Source: Nocardiopsis sp. MG754419
GTDB taxonomy: Bacteria; Actinomycetota; Actinomycetes; Streptosporangiales; Streptosporangiaceae
Direction of reading: 5' to 3'
Length of the DNA stretch: 64,000 bases
Assembly: GCF_018207095.1 (NCBI RefSeq)
Contig: NZ_QOCZ01000009.1
Span: 1-64,000, forward strand
The translations under genes were made by a program, and so were the position numbers. Of this stretch, positions 1-8,330 are shown piece by piece (positions within the stretch are counted from its first letter, which is position 1; the number at the start of each line of letters is the position of its first letter). The notes beneath the pieces were generated by a model. It saw only the letters and a program-made list of their open reading frames with translations. It searched no databases and was not told the origin of the DNA.

Positions 1-42
1 GGTCGGACGGGGGCGGGCGCAGGACCCGTATAGGTTTGAGGG

Positions 43-441
43 GTGTCTTCGCGTCCTCTCACCCTCATCGTCGCCGCCGCCCTGGAGGCCCTGATCGGGC
101 TGGCCGCGGCCGCCGGCGGCCTCTACAGCCTGTACACCGTCATCATCGGGCAGGCCACCGACGTGGCGTCCTCCGCGCTCCCGCTCACCGTCATCGGGGT
201 GGGGGTGGGCGCGCTGCTGATCTTCGTCGCCCGCGGCCTGCTCCAGCTGAGTGAATGGGCCCGTACCCCGGTGGTGGTCACCCAGCTGTTCATGGCCGTG
301 GTGTCCTACTACATGTTCACGGGCGAGCAGTACGTGGCGGGAGCGGTCATGCTCGGCACGGCCGTCGTCGCGACCGCCGCGGTGCTGGCGCCGCCGACGA
401 CGGCGGCGCTCTTCTCCGACGACTCCACCCGGGGCCGGTGA
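43..441 (+). CDS. Small four-helix membrane protein, function unknown
   Basis: 132 residues, almost entirely hydrophobic. Four membrane segments are visible at about residues 8-33, 46-69, 77-97 and 99-118, followed by a short hydrophilic tail. The GTG start at 43 follows a purine-rich GAGGGG stretch that is closer than an ideal ribosome site, so the start is not certain. No family motif was recognised. It is a single gene converging on the sigF operon, with a strong hairpin between them. Probably an integral membrane protein of unknown role. Confidence 0.6.
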   Translation: MSSRPLTLIVAAALEALIGLAAAAGGLYSLYTVIIGQATDVASSALPLTVIGVGVGALLIFVARGLLQLSEWARTPVVVTQLFMAVVSYYMFTGEQYVAGAVMLGTAVVATAAVLAPPTTAALFSDDSTRGR

Positions 442-527
442 CACCGCGGCCGCGGCCGCGTTCCCACGGTCCGGCGCGGGCCCGTGTCCGGTCGCCCCAC
501 AGCACGGCGGGGACCCTCGGGACCCGC

Positions 528-558
528 GGTGGGATGGCCCGTTGCGCGCCATCCCACC
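528..558. terminator. Bidirectional terminator hairpin between convergent genes
   Basis: Perfect 11-bp inverted repeat, GGTGGGATGGC at 528-538 and its complement at 548-558, around a 9-base loop. It lies between the ends of the membrane protein gene and sigF, so it can serve both strands. Confidence 0.65.
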
Positions 559-640
559 TGCGGTCTCTTCTCGGGGTCCGGGAAGCGCGGTCCACCGGCG
601 TCCCGACACGGCAACGCCACGGTGGCCCGACACCCGGGCC

Positions 641-1444
641 CTAGTCGTCGGTCGTCAGGGCCTGTCGTAGTTGCGCCAGGGTCCGAGCCAGCAACCGGGA
701 CACGTGCATCTGCGAGATCCCGAGTTCCTGGGCGATCTGCGACTGGGTCATGTTGCCGAAGAAGCGCAACAGCAGAATCCGCTTCTCCCGCGGCGGGAGC
801 TGTTCCAGGAGCGGCTTCAGCGACTCCCGGTACTCCACCCCCTCCAGGGACTCGTCCACGATCCCGAGCGAGTCCGCCACCGCGGGTGCGTCCTCGTCGC
901 CACTGTCGGGGGCGTCGAGCGACACCGTGGAGTAGGCGTTGGCGGACTCCAGGCCCTCCAGCACCTCTTCCTCGGTCATCTGCAGGTGCTGTGCCAGCTC
1001 CGCGACGGTCGGGGACCGCCCCTCCCGCTGGGACAGGTCGCTGACCGCCTTGGTCAGCGACAGCTTCAGCTCCTGGAGCCGGCGCGGAACCCGCACCGCC
1101 CAACCCTTGTCCCGGAAGTGGCGCTTGATCTCACCCACGATCGTCGGGGTCGCGTAGGTGGAGAACTCCACCCCGCGCTCCAGGTCGAACCGGTCGATGG
1201 ACTTGATGAGCCCGATCGTGGCCACCTGGGTGAGATCGTCCAACCACTCACCACGATTGCGGAACCGGCGGGCCAGGTACTCCACCAAGGGAAGGTGGAG
1301 CTCCACCAGCTCGTCACGTATCGCACGCCGCTCGGGCGCGTCCGCGTCGAGGACGTTAAGGCGCTCGAACAACTCTCTCGCGCGCGCCCGATCGGGCACC
1401 GCGTGCTCGGTCTTCGCTGTCAGAGCGGGCCCCCTTTCGCTCAC
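641..1444 (-). CDS. sigF: RNA polymerase sigma factor, SigF/SigB (SigB-SigF-SigG) family
   Basis: 267-residue group 3 sigma-70 factor. Region 2 spans about residues 50-118 and includes the core-binding and -10 recognition stretch (YATPTIVGEIKRHFRDKGW). Region 3 is about 125-200, and region 4 about 208-260 with a helix-turn-helix at 233-252 (QSQIAQELGISQMHVSR). Length and motifs fit actinobacterial general-stress or sporulation sigma factors. Its ATG overlaps the stop of the anti-sigma gene (ATGA, 1441-1444), so the two are translationally coupled and probably made in step. Likely held inactive by the upstream gene product. SigF is the closest label, given the partner; which SigB/F/G paralogue it is cannot be settled here. 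Confidence 0.93.
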   Translation of the reverse strand: MSERGPALTAKTEHAVPDRARARELFERLNVLDADAPERRAIRDELVELHLPLVEYLARRFRNRGEWLDDLTQVATIGLIKSIDRFDLERGVEFSTYATPTIVGEIKRHFRDKGWAVRVPRRLQELKLSLTKAVSDLSQREGRSPTVAELAQHLQMTEEEVLEGLESANAYSTVSLDAPDSGDEDAPAVADSLGIVDESLEGVEYRESLKPLLEQLPPREKRILLLRFFGNMTQSQIAQELGISQMHVSRLLARTLAQLRQALTTDD

Positions 1445-1866
1445 TCCGGCTCCAGCGTGCCGCGGTGTTTGTACAGGACGATGTAGACGCGGTCGTCCGG
1501 TCCGACCCCCGCGTCCACGTCCCCCGCCAGGGCGGACAGGACGGTCCAGGCGAAGGTGTCGCGGGCCGGGAGGCGCCCGTCCGCGGTCAACACCGAGACC
1601 GAGATGCGCATCCCCTCGGGGGTGAGTTCGAATTCGGTGGTCAGTTCTGTGCCGGGAAGCGCCTGGGAGAGGAGCATCGCGCAGGCCTCGTCGACACCGA
1701 TCCTCAGGTCCTCGATCTCGTCGAGGGTGAAGTCGAGCCGCGCGGCCAGACCGGCCGTGGCCGTCCTCAGCACCGACAGGTAGGCACTGTCCGCGGGCAT
1801 GTTGACGGTGACGGCGTCGCGGACACCGGTGGCGTCGGCCGTGGGCACAGCGGTTTCTTCGGTCAC
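1441..1866 (-). CDS. usfX: Anti-sigma factor, UsfX/RsbW type
   Basis: 141 residues from the GTG at 1866, which has a strong AAGGAGGG ribosome site; longer upstream starts are not needed. The fold is the GHKL/HATPase_c class of anti-sigma factors. The central stretch RIGVDEACAMLLSQALPG and the later TFAWTVLSALAGDV match the corresponding segments of Mycobacterium tuberculosis UsfX (RsbW) as I recall that sequence. The usual N-box Asn is replaced (E-A-C-A-M) and no clear DxGxG box is visible, so ATP-dependent kinase activity is doubtful. Expected role: binds and silences the downstream-encoded sigma factor in the cytoplasm. No anti-anti-sigma gene is adjacent. Confidence 0.85.
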   Translation of the reverse strand: MTEETAVPTADATGVRDAVTVNMPADSAYLSVLRTATAGLAARLDFTLDEIEDLRIGVDEACAMLLSQALPGTELTTEFELTPEGMRISVSVLTADGRLPARDTFAWTVLSALAGDVDAGVGPDDRVYIVLYKHRGTLEPE

Positions 1867-1991
1867 GTCCCTCCTTCGGGGGGCGAGGTTGCCGCTTGAA
1901 TGCAATGTATCTCGTTTCACCCTGCCACTGACGCAGGGGACGAAGATCGTGTCCGGCCGATGACGGTCGAAACCGAGACGAATGGTCGGGC

Positions 1992-2483
1992 TCAGCCCTG
2001 AACGGAACCCAGTGCGACCAGCGCGTCGCCGTCCAGGCGACGGACCGTCCACTCGTCCATGGGGGTGGAGCCCAACGACTCGTAGAATCCGATCGCGGGG
2101 GCGTTCCAGTCGAGCACCGACCACTCCAGACGCGTGTGACCGCGCTCCACGCAGATCCGGGCGAGGTTGCGCAGCAGGGCCTGTCCGTACCCGTGGCCGC
2201 GCATCTCGGGCCGCACGTACAGGTCCTCCAGGTAGATGCCGTGCTTGCCGGTCCAGGTGGAGTAGTTGCGGAACCACAGGGCGAAGCCCGCGGGCACGAG
2301 TGAGCCGTCGGTGTCCGCGTGCTCCGCCACGTGCGCGTACACGGCCGCGTCCGGCCCGAACAGCGCCAGGTGCAGATCCTCCTCCGTGGCGGTCACCGCG
2401 TCGGGTTCCTTCTCGTACTCGGCGAGCTCCCCGATCATCCGATGAATGACGGGAACGTCGTCGGGACGGGCAGGACGGATCAT
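1992..2483 (-). CDS. GNAT family N-acetyltransferase
   Basis: 163 residues. Begins with the typical MIRPARPDDVPVI strand and has the acetyl-CoA pyrophosphate loop in VRPEMRGHGYGQALL (about 91-105). A C-terminal NAPAIGFYESLG motif is characteristic of GNAT enzymes, and the sequence resembles the diamine/thialysine acetyltransferase (SAT-like) subgroup. Cytosolic, acetyl-CoA dependent; the acceptor, possibly a polyamine or small amine, is not determined. Transcribed in the same direction as usfX-sigF, 125 bp upstream of usfX, and 74 bp beyond the methyltransferase stop. Confidence 0.85.
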   Translation of the reverse strand: MIRPARPDDVPVIHRMIGELAEYEKEPDAVTATEEDLHLALFGPDAAVYAHVAEHADTDGSLVPAGFALWFRNYSTWTGKHGIYLEDLYVRPEMRGHGYGQALLRNLARICVERGHTRLEWSVLDWNAPAIGFYESLGSTPMDEWTVRRLDGDALVALGSVQG

Positions 2484-2557
2484 CGATTCACCTTCGAACG
2501 GCTCGGAGCAGCGATCCTTCCCAGGATATGCGCTGCTGGACGGCCGGTTCGCAGGGC

Positions 2558-3148
2558 TCAGTGCGGGCGGTGCGCCACTACGCGTTCCACCATGCCGAAG
2601 AACAGCCGATCGTGATGGCCCACCTCGAAGCCGACCTCCCGGGCCACCTCCCGGGGCAGCCGTCGCGGGTGCTCGCGGCGGCGCTCCCGGAGCAGCAGCG
2701 GCATGCGCGTGTACTCGATGTGGTCGACCATCAGCAGACGGCCCCCGGGGACCAGGACCCGGTACATCTCCCGCAGGGCCCGCTCCTGATCGGGGATCGT
2801 GCAGAGCGAGAGCGTGCAGACCACGGTCTCGAAGGACCGGTCGTCGAAGGAGAGCCGTTGCGCGTCACCCTCCACCAGGGTGATGGGTCGCCCCAGTTCC
2901 TCGGCCTTCTCCCGTGTCCGCTCGATCATGTCGGGGCTCGGATCGAGGCCGGTCAGTGCGACCTGTGGCGGGTAGAACCGAAGGTTCCGCCCGGTGCCCA
3001 CGGCCACGTCCAGGGTGCGCCCGCGGGCACCGCCGCACAGGAGCTCCCTGGTGTTGCGGATGGCCACGTGTTCACAGTGCCCTCCGAGGTCGTGACGGCC
3101 CGCCCGGTGCTCCCACAGCCGACGTGCCTTCTCCGTACGCGCGTCCAT
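2558..3148 (-). CDS. Class I SAM-dependent methyltransferase
   Basis: 196 residues from the ATG at 3148, preceded by GGGGAGAAGC; a longer frame to 3256 lacks a good ribosome site and its extra residues look non-coding. Motif I is LDVAVGTGRNLRFY, followed by the acidic end of strand 2 (LTGLDPSPDMIE). LVEGDAQRLSFDDRSFETVV and the later VLVPGGRLLMVDH are post-I and motif III regions of the UbiE/Methyltransf_11 family. The substrate is unknown; many relatives act on lipids or quinones. It appears to be a single gene following the ABC operon terminator. Confidence 0.8.
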   Translation of the reverse strand: MDARTEKARRLWEHRAGRHDLGGHCEHVAIRNTRELLCGGARGRTLDVAVGTGRNLRFYPPQVALTGLDPSPDMIERTREKAEELGRPITLVEGDAQRLSFDDRSFETVVCTLSLCTIPDQERALREMYRVLVPGGRLLMVDHIEYTRMPLLLRERRREHPRRLPREVAREVGFEVGHHDRLFFGMVERVVAHRPH

Positions 3149-3326
3149 GCTTCTCCCCGGGGCAGGATCGGGGTGCCCCTGGGCAACGACTCTGGGACCG
3201 GAAGGCCTCCTGGTCAAGGGGAGAGACGGGGTGTTTCGCGAGTCACCCGCATCCACGTGGGATTTCGGGGGGTCGGGGGCCCGATATGGGTCGCGCGGGG
3301 CGACCGTGCCGGTGGTGAAACGGCGC

Positions 3327-3358
3327 GGGGCCCGCGCACCGAGCGGTGCGCGGGCCCC
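3327..3358 (-). terminator. Terminator of the amino acid ABC operon
   Basis: Perfect 14-bp stem (GGGGCCCGCGCACC at 3327-3340, complement at 3345-3358) with loop GAGC. It begins 19 bases beyond the ATPase stop codon on the minus strand. No T-tract, as is common in this GC range. Confidence 0.8.
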
Positions 3359-3376
3359 GTGGTGCTCGGACGCGGG

Positions 3377-4207
3377 TCAGAGGACCTTGGACAGGAACGC
3401 GCGGGTGCGCTCGTGCCGGGGGTCGGACAGCACGTCGGAGGGTGTGCCCGACTCCACCACGGCACCGTCGTCCATGAAGACGAGGGAGTCGCCCACCTCG
3501 CGGGCGAACCCCATCTCGTGGGTGACGACCACCATGGTCATGCCCCCCTGGGCCAGGTCGCGCATGACGTCCAGGACCTCACCGACCAACTCCGGGTCGA
3601 GGGCGCTGGTGGGCTCGTCGAACAGCATCAGCGACGGCTCCATCGCGAGCGCGCGGGCGATGGCCACACGCTGCTGCTGACCGCCGGACAGCTGCTCGGG
3701 GTAGGCGTGCGCCTTGTCCGGCAGCCCCACCCGCTCCAGCAGTTCCCTCGCGCGTTCGGTGGCGCGGGCCCTCGGGACGCGCTTGACCTGGACGGGCGCC
3801 TCGATGACGTTGCCGAGCACGGTCAGGTGCGGGAACAGGTTGAACCGCTGGAAGACCATCCCGATGTCGCTGCGCTGAGCCGCGATCTCGCTGTCGCGCA
3901 GTTCGTACAGGCGCCCGCGCTTTTGCCGGTAGCCCATGAGTTCGCCGTTGACCCACAGGCGGCCGGCGGTGAGCTTCTCCAAGTGGTTGATGCAGCGCAG
4001 GAACGTGGACTTGCCCGACCCGGAGGGGCCGATGACGCACATCACCTCGCCGCGTTTGACCTGGAGGTCGATGCCCTTGAGGACCTCCAGACGCCCGAAG
4101 CTCTTGTGCACGTCCTCGGCGACGACGAGGGCGTCGGCGGGCAACGCGGCGCCCTCGGCGGTCTCGACGACCTCGTCGGTGCCGGTCACGTTGTTCTCCT
4201 CGGCCAT
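3377..4207 (-). CDS. Polar amino acid ABC transporter ATP-binding protein
   Basis: 276 residues. After a 26-residue acidic leader come Walker [10 protein letters not shown] (about 59-67), a Q-loop [15 protein letters not shown], the signature LSGGQQQR, Walker [13 protein letters not shown] and the switch His in [22 protein letters not shown] and the overall length place it in the GlnQ/HisP/polar amino acid subfamily. Its ATG overlaps the permease stop (TGATG), so it is the last gene of a binding protein-permease-ATPase operon. It powers import at the inner face of the membrane. Exact amino acid specificity cannot be read. Confidence 0.93.
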   Translation of the reverse strand: MAEENNVTGTDEVVETAEGAALPADALVVAEDVHKSFGRLEVLKGIDLQVKRGEVMCVIGPSGSGKSTFLRCINHLEKLTAGRLWVNGELMGYRQKRGRLYELRDSEIAAQRSDIGMVFQRFNLFPHLTVLGNVIEAPVQVKRVPRARATERARELLERVGLPDKAHAYPEQLSGGQQQRVAIARALAMEPSLMLFDEPTSALDPELVGEVLDVMRDLAQGGMTMVVVTHEMGFAREVGDSLVFMDDGAVVESGTPSDVLSDPRHERTRAFLSKVL

Positions 4208-5166
4208 CAGTGCGCCCCTCCGACGATGCGGTCCCGCACCCCGCGCTCACTACGGCTGAACCGGCGCTCGATGAAGTACTGGCCCACCATGAGCACGCTG
4301 GTGATCGCCAGGTACCACAGGCACGCCGCCACCAGCATCGGGAAGATCTGGTAGGTCCGGGTGCCGATCGCCTGGAGTTGGTAGAAGAGCTCGATGGTCA
4401 CCGGCACGTACGCCAGCAACGCGGTGTCCTTGAGCATGGCGATCGTCTCGTTGCCCGTGGGCGGGATCACCACCCGCATCGCCTGCGGCAGGGTGATGCG
4501 CCGCATGATCCTGCTCCGGCTCATCCCGAGGGCCTGGGCGGCCTCGGTCTGTCCCTTGTTCACCGACTGCAGGCCCGCTCGGATGATCTCGGCCATGTAG
4601 GCGCCCTCGGAGAGCGACAGGGCGAGCAGACCGGCCGCGTACCCGCTCAGGAGCGTGCGGACGTCGATCTCGAAGAACCGGGCGTCGCCCTCGAACCCGA
4701 GGAGCGGCATCCAGTAGTTGTCGAACGGCAGCCCGATGTGGATGGTCGAGTACAGGATGGCGATGTTGCCGAACAGCACCGCCAGCACCAGCCGGGGCAC
4801 ACCGCGGAAGAACCAGGTGTACAGCCACGAGACCGAGACCAGGATCGGGTTGCCCGACAGGCGCATCACCGCGAGCACGACGCCCAGCAGGATGCCGATG
4901 ATCATGGACAGGACGGTGGCGCTGAGGGTCACCCAGACACCACGCAGGACCGGGTCCGAGAACATGTGCTCGAACATGAAGGGCCAGTTGAACGCCGGGT
5001 TCGTGATGAGCATGTTCACGAACATCGCGGCCAGGACCAGCACGACCCCGGCTGCGACCCAGCGTTCCGGGTAGCGGACGGGGACCGCGGTGATCGGTTC
5101 GACCGAACGACGCGGGGTCGGTTCCTTCGACCCCGGGCCGTCGGCCGATGCACTCGGTGAGGTCAC
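4207..5166 (-). CDS. Amino acid ABC transporter permease, His/Glu/Gln/Arg/opine family
   Basis: 319 residues with a hydrophilic N-terminal tail of about 35 residues, then a signal-anchor-like segment (38-55) and the BPD_transp_1 domain. The EAA loop is visible as [32 protein letters not shown], the contact site for the ATPase, and the [27 protein letters not shown] segment is typical of HisM/GlnP-like permeases. Only one permease is encoded, so a homodimer is expected. It overlaps the ATPase start by 1 base in TGATG. Confidence 0.92.
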   Translation of the reverse strand: MTSPSASADGPGSKEPTPRRSVEPITAVPVRYPERWVAAGVVLVLAAMFVNMLITNPAFNWPFMFEHMFSDPVLRGVWVTLSATVLSMIIGILLGVVLAVMRLSGNPILVSVSWLYTWFFRGVPRLVLAVLFGNIAILYSTIHIGLPFDNYWMPLLGFEGDARFFEIDVRTLLSGYAAGLLALSLSEGAYMAEIIRAGLQSVNKGQTEAAQALGMSRSRIMRRITLPQAMRVVIPPTGNETIAMLKDTALLAYVPVTIELFYQLQAIGTRTYQIFPMLVAACLWYLAITSVLMVGQYFIERRFSRSERGVRDRIVGGAH

Positions 5167-5252
5167 GGATCAGACTTTCGCTAATGGCGGGCGAACAGGG
5201 CGGGCGGTCGCGGTGACCGGAGCGGTCGCCCGGACACGGTCGGTCGACACGG

Positions 5253-5285
5253 CCGCACGCCGGCCCGGATGAGCGCGGCGTGCGG
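5253..5285 (-). terminator. Intercistronic hairpin between binding protein and permease genes
   Basis: 10-bp perfect stem CCGCACGCCG (5253-5262) and CGGCGTGCGG (5276-5285) in the 138-bp gap after the binding-protein stop. Placement suggests partial termination or mRNA end protection, so the lipoprotein is made in excess over the membrane components. That function is inferred. Confidence 0.55.
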
Positions 5286-5304
5286 CGGTGCGAACCTGTG
5301 GTGA

Positions 5305-6213
5305 CTACTCGTCGACGTCGGGGTTCACCTCGGCGGTCTCGATGGCACCGACCTCGATGCCCCACTCCTGGAGAACGTCATCGTAGGTGCCGTCCTCGAT
5401 GATGGCGTTGAAGGCCGCGGCCAGGGCCTCGGCCAACTCGGTGTCGTCCTGGTGCGTCACCACACCATAGGGGGCGGCGTCGTACTGGTCACCGATGAAC
5501 TCGAGCTGGTCGCCGGTCTCCTGGAGAGCGAACAGGGAGGTGGGCAGGTCGGCCAGGGAGGCGTCGTTCAGACCGGAGATCACGCTGGAGGTGGCCAGCG
5601 GCTGGTTCTGGAACTTCTCGATGGTGATGGCCTCCTCGCCCGCCTCGACACAGGCCTCACTGCGGGCCTCGATGTCGTCGTCGTGCGTGGTGCCGGTCTG
5701 CACGGCGATACGCATGCCACAGGCGTTCTCCGGGTCGACCTCCTCGGGGTTGCCGGCGAGGGCGAACCACTGGGTGCCGGACGAGAAGTAGCTCACCATG
5801 TTCACGGCCTCCATCCGCTCCTCCGTGATGGTGAAGGAGGACGAACCGAGGTTGTGGTTGCCACTGTCGACGCCGATGATGATGGAGTCGAAGTTGGCGG
5901 GGACCCACTCGGCCTCGAGGCCGAGCTTGTTCACGGCCGCGGTGACCAGGTCCACGTTGAAGCCGAGGACGGTCTCGCCGTCGTCGTCGAGGTACTCGCC
6001 GGGGGGATACTCCGCCTCGACGCCGATGCTGACGACGCCGGACTCGCGGATCTCCTCGGGCAGGAGGGCGGCGAGCTCCTCGTCGGCGGAGACCTCAGGG
6101 GACTCGGGGGCGGCGTCGTCCTCGGCGCCGTCACCGCCGCCACATGCGGACAGGGTCAGGACACCCGCTGCGGCGAGGGCCGTGAAGTACGGAAGGGGCT
6201 TGCGCAGAGGCAT
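5305..6213 (-). CDS. Amino acid ABC transporter substrate-binding lipoprotein
   Basis: 302 residues. A lipoprotein signal peptide ends in the lipobox LSAC, with Cys24 as the expected lipidated residue, followed by a Gly/Asp/Glu-rich linker. The SBP_bac_3 domain follows: VSIGVEAEYPPGEYLDDDGETV opens it, then LGFNVDLVTAAVNKLG and WFALAGNPEEV. It should sit on the outer face of the membrane and deliver an amino acid or opine-like ligand to the permease encoded next. First gene of the operon; the divergent malic enzyme gene lies 381 bp away. Confidence 0.92.
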   Translation of the reverse strand: MPLRKPLPYFTALAAAGVLTLSACGGGDGAEDDAAPESPEVSADEELAALLPEEIRESGVVSIGVEAEYPPGEYLDDDGETVLGFNVDLVTAAVNKLGLEAEWVPANFDSIIIGVDSGNHNLGSSSFTITEERMEAVNMVSYFSSGTQWFALAGNPEEVDPENACGMRIAVQTGTTHDDDIEARSEACVEAGEEAITIEKFQNQPLATSSVISGLNDASLADLPTSLFALQETGDQLEFIGDQYDAAPYGVVTHQDDTELAEALAAAFNAIIEDGTYDDVLQEWGIEVGAIETAEVNPDVDE

Positions 6214-6594
6214 CTGAGGTCTCCTTCAAGGGCACGGATCGTGCCTGGTCGGAGGCGGGTTCGCGGGACCACGCCGCCAGCCTAAAACGACATTTAAGAC
6301 ATTATGCTGCATAGTGCGATGCGTCGGTAACGACCCATCGTGGCGACCCGCGATGTTCCTGTGGTCACCGTTGTGAGAGAATTGTGTAACGGGTCATCCC
6401 CGTGAGACGCGGACACGCAGTACTCGCAAAAGAGTCCGGCGAAGACCGTCCCTCCCGGCGAACACCACCGGTCATGGCCGACCGGCGTCGTGGGGGGCTC
6501 CCCTGGCACCCTGACGTCTTCGCGCGTGTTCCGCCGCCCACCGTCCCCGTCATGGCCGACGCGGGACGTAGCAGCAGACCGAGGGGTTTGAGCA
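6214..6594. promoter_or_regulatory. Divergent promoter region between amino acid ABC operon and malic enzyme
   Basis: 381 bp without a gene. It holds the only markedly AT-rich stretch nearby (6281-6315), with a 5-1-5 dyad TATGC-T-GCATA at 6303-6313 and two ATGTC repeats read on the minus strand just beside it. This is a plausible promoter or operator for the ABC operon. The part nearest the malic enzyme is GC-rich and shows nothing distinctive. Confidence 0.4.
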
Positions 6595-7788
6595 GTGACC
6601 ACTTTTACTTCGCGTACCCAGGACACGTCCGCATTGGATCGTGATCCGGCCTTCGCCATGCACCGCGGCGGCAAGCTGCACGTCGCCTCCTCCGTCGACG
6701 TCAGCGACCACGCCGGCCTCTCCCTGGCCTACACCCCCGGCGTCGCCCGCGTCTGCGACGCGATCGCCGAGGACGCCGCCCTGGTCGAGACCTACACCTG
6801 GAAGAGCAACCTGGTCGCCGTCGTCACCGACGGGACCGCGGTGCTGGGTCTCGGCGATATCGGCCCCGAGGCCTCCCTGCCGGTGATGGAGGGCAAGTCG
6901 CTGCTCTTCAAGCAGTTCGCCGACGTCGACTCCGTGCCGATCGCCCTCAACTGCACCGACGCCGACGAGATCGTCGAGACCGTCGTGCGCATGTCGCCGT
7001 CCTTCGGTGGCATCAACCTGGAGGACATCGCCGCCCCGCGCTGCTTCGAGATCGAGGCCAAGCTGCGTGAGCGACTCGACATCCCCGTCTTCCACGACGA
7101 CCAGCACGGCACCGCCATCGTCACCGTCGCCGCGATGCACAACGCCGCCCGCCTCACCGGCCGCACCCTGGCCGACCTGCGGGTCGTCGTCTCCGGTGCG
7201 GGCGCCGCAGGTGTCGCCGTCACCAAGATGCTCGTCGACGGCGGTATCGGTGACATCGCCGTCGCCGACTCCAAGGGCATCATCTACGACGGCCGCGAGG
7301 GCCTCACGCCGATCAAGCGCGAAATCGCCGCCATCAGCAACAAGGCCGGTCTGAAGGGCTCCATCGAGAGCGCTCTGGCCGGAGCGGACGTGTTCATCGG
7401 CCTGTCCGCCGGAGAGGTCCCGGAGTCGGTCGTGGCCACCATGGCCGAGGACGCCATCATCTTCGCCATGGCCAACCCGGACCCGGAGATCCACCCGGAC
7501 GTCGCCCGTAAGCACGCGAGCGTCGTCGCCACGGGGCGCAGCGACTTCCCCAACCAGATCAACAACGTCCTGGCCTTCCCGGGTGTGTTCCGGGGCGCCT
7601 TCGACGTCCGTGCCTCGGACATCACCGAGAACATGAAGCTGGCCGCGGCCAAGGCCCTGGCCGACCTGGTCGGCGACGACCTGACCGCCGACTACGTCAT
7701 CCCGAGCTCCTTCGACGAGCGGGTGGTCCCGGCGGTCTCCGCCGCGGTCGCCGCGCAGGCCCGTGAGGACGGCGTCGCCCGCCGCTAG
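6595..7788 (+). CDS. NAD(P)-dependent malic enzyme
   Basis: 397 residues, the usual length of short bacterial malic enzymes, starting at GTG 6595. It catalyses oxidative decarboxylation of malate to pyruvate, linking the TCA cycle to gluconeogenic or lipogenic pyruvate and NAD(P)H. The malic domain shows [14 protein letters not shown], the catalytic Lys region [19 protein letters not shown] and metal-binding [11 protein letters not shown]. The Rossmann fingerprint is [17 protein letters not shown], and the C-terminal part has [10 protein letters not shown] and [16 protein letters not shown] versus NADP preference is not clear. Monocistronic, divergent from the ABC importer. Confidence 0.93.
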   Translation: MTTFTSRTQDTSALDRDPAFAMHRGGKLHVASSVDVSDHAGLSLAYTPGVARVCDAIAEDAALVETYTWKSNLVAVVTDGTAVLGLGDIGPEASLPVMEGKSLLFKQFADVDSVPIALNCTDADEIVETVVRMSPSFGGINLEDIAAPRCFEIEAKLRERLDIPVFHDDQHGTAIVTVAAMHNAARLTGRTLADLRVVVSGAGAAGVAVTKMLVDGGIGDIAVADSKGIIYDGREGLTPIKREIAAISNKAGLKGSIESALAGADVFIGLSAGEVPESVVATMAEDAIIFAMANPDPEIHPDVARKHASVVATGRSDFPNQINNVLAFPGVFRGAFDVRASDITENMKLAAAKALADLVGDDLTADYVIPSSFDERVVPAVSAAVAAQAREDGVARR

Positions 7789-7940
7789 CCGCGCCTGCTC
7801 GGGCCTCCACCGTGGTTCGGCCCGCGATCGAGGACTCGAAGGGCGGTGTCCTTCGGGGGCCGACCTTCGGGGAACACCCCCTGTGGTCGACCCCCAGGGG
7901 TGGCACCGCTCGGTGACACCCCCGCGTCCCGGCGCGAACA

Positions 7941-7988
7941 CGAGGGGCCCGAAAGACCGCGACCCCGTCCGGTCCTCCGGGCCCCTCG
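7941..7988. terminator. Hairpin between malic enzyme and the HicB-like gene
   Basis: 11-bp perfect inverted repeat (CGAGGGGCCCG at 7941-7951, complement at 7978-7988) with a 26-base loop, in the 268-bp gap between convergent genes. It shares the GAGGGGCCCG core with other terminators in the window. The rest of the gap is GC-rich with no open frame that looks coding. Confidence 0.55.
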
Positions 7989-8056
7989 GCCGTTTCCGAG
8001 CACGCGCCCGGCCGGACCCGCCCACGCGGAACCGACGCCCCTCGGGACGCCGGTCC

Positions 8057-8236
8057 TCACATCAGCTCCAGACGGGTGTCGCCCTCCGCGACCAGGAGGG
8101 CGAACTCCGCGCGCAGGTCGGCGAGGGCGGCGTCGGGGGTGTCGCCCACACCGCGGGCGCCGACACCGGGCCGCAGGCGCGCCCGAGCGCACCACACCCC
8201 GGCCTCGTCCTGCTCGATCGTGTACGGGACCAACAC
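8057..8236 (-). CDS. 59-residue HicB-like antitoxin-fold protein
   Basis: GTG start at 8236, preceded by GGAAGGAAC; product begins MLVPYTIEQDEAGVWCARAR and ends EGDTRLELM. The pattern of a beta strand with IEQDEAGVW, then GVGDTPDAALADLR, matches the HicB antitoxin half-fold (partial RNase H-like), where G-D-T-x-x-x-A before a helix is the hallmark. It lacks any DNA-binding C-terminal domain and there is no HicA-like partner next to it. It could be an orphan antitoxin or a member of the small HicB-like proteins with other roles. Coding status is supported by the ribosome site, the third-position GC pattern and the motif. Confidence 0.6.
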   Translation of the reverse strand: MLVPYTIEQDEAGVWCARARLRPGVGARGVGDTPDAALADLRAEFALLVAEGDTRLELM

Positions 8237-8276
8237 CGTTCCTTCCCTTCCTCGTCATCCGCCCGAGCGTCGCCGA

Positions 8277-8318
8277 GGGGCCCGTTGGACCACGCCCCCG
8301 TGTGGTCCAACGGGCCCC
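8277..8318 (-). terminator. Terminator of the DUF4097-PadR operon
   Basis: 17-bp perfect stem (GGGGCCCGTTGGACCAC at 8277-8293, complement at 8302-8318) with an 8-base loop, 12 bases past the PadR stop codon on the minus strand. Confidence 0.85.
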
Positions 8319-8330
8319 GTGCGCCTGTGG

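Noticed and set aside
1867-1991. SigF-type autoregulatory promoter upstream of usfX
   Set aside because: A GTTTC at about 1967 on the minus strand is followed at the right distance only by GGACAC, a poor match to GGGTAT. Not convincing.
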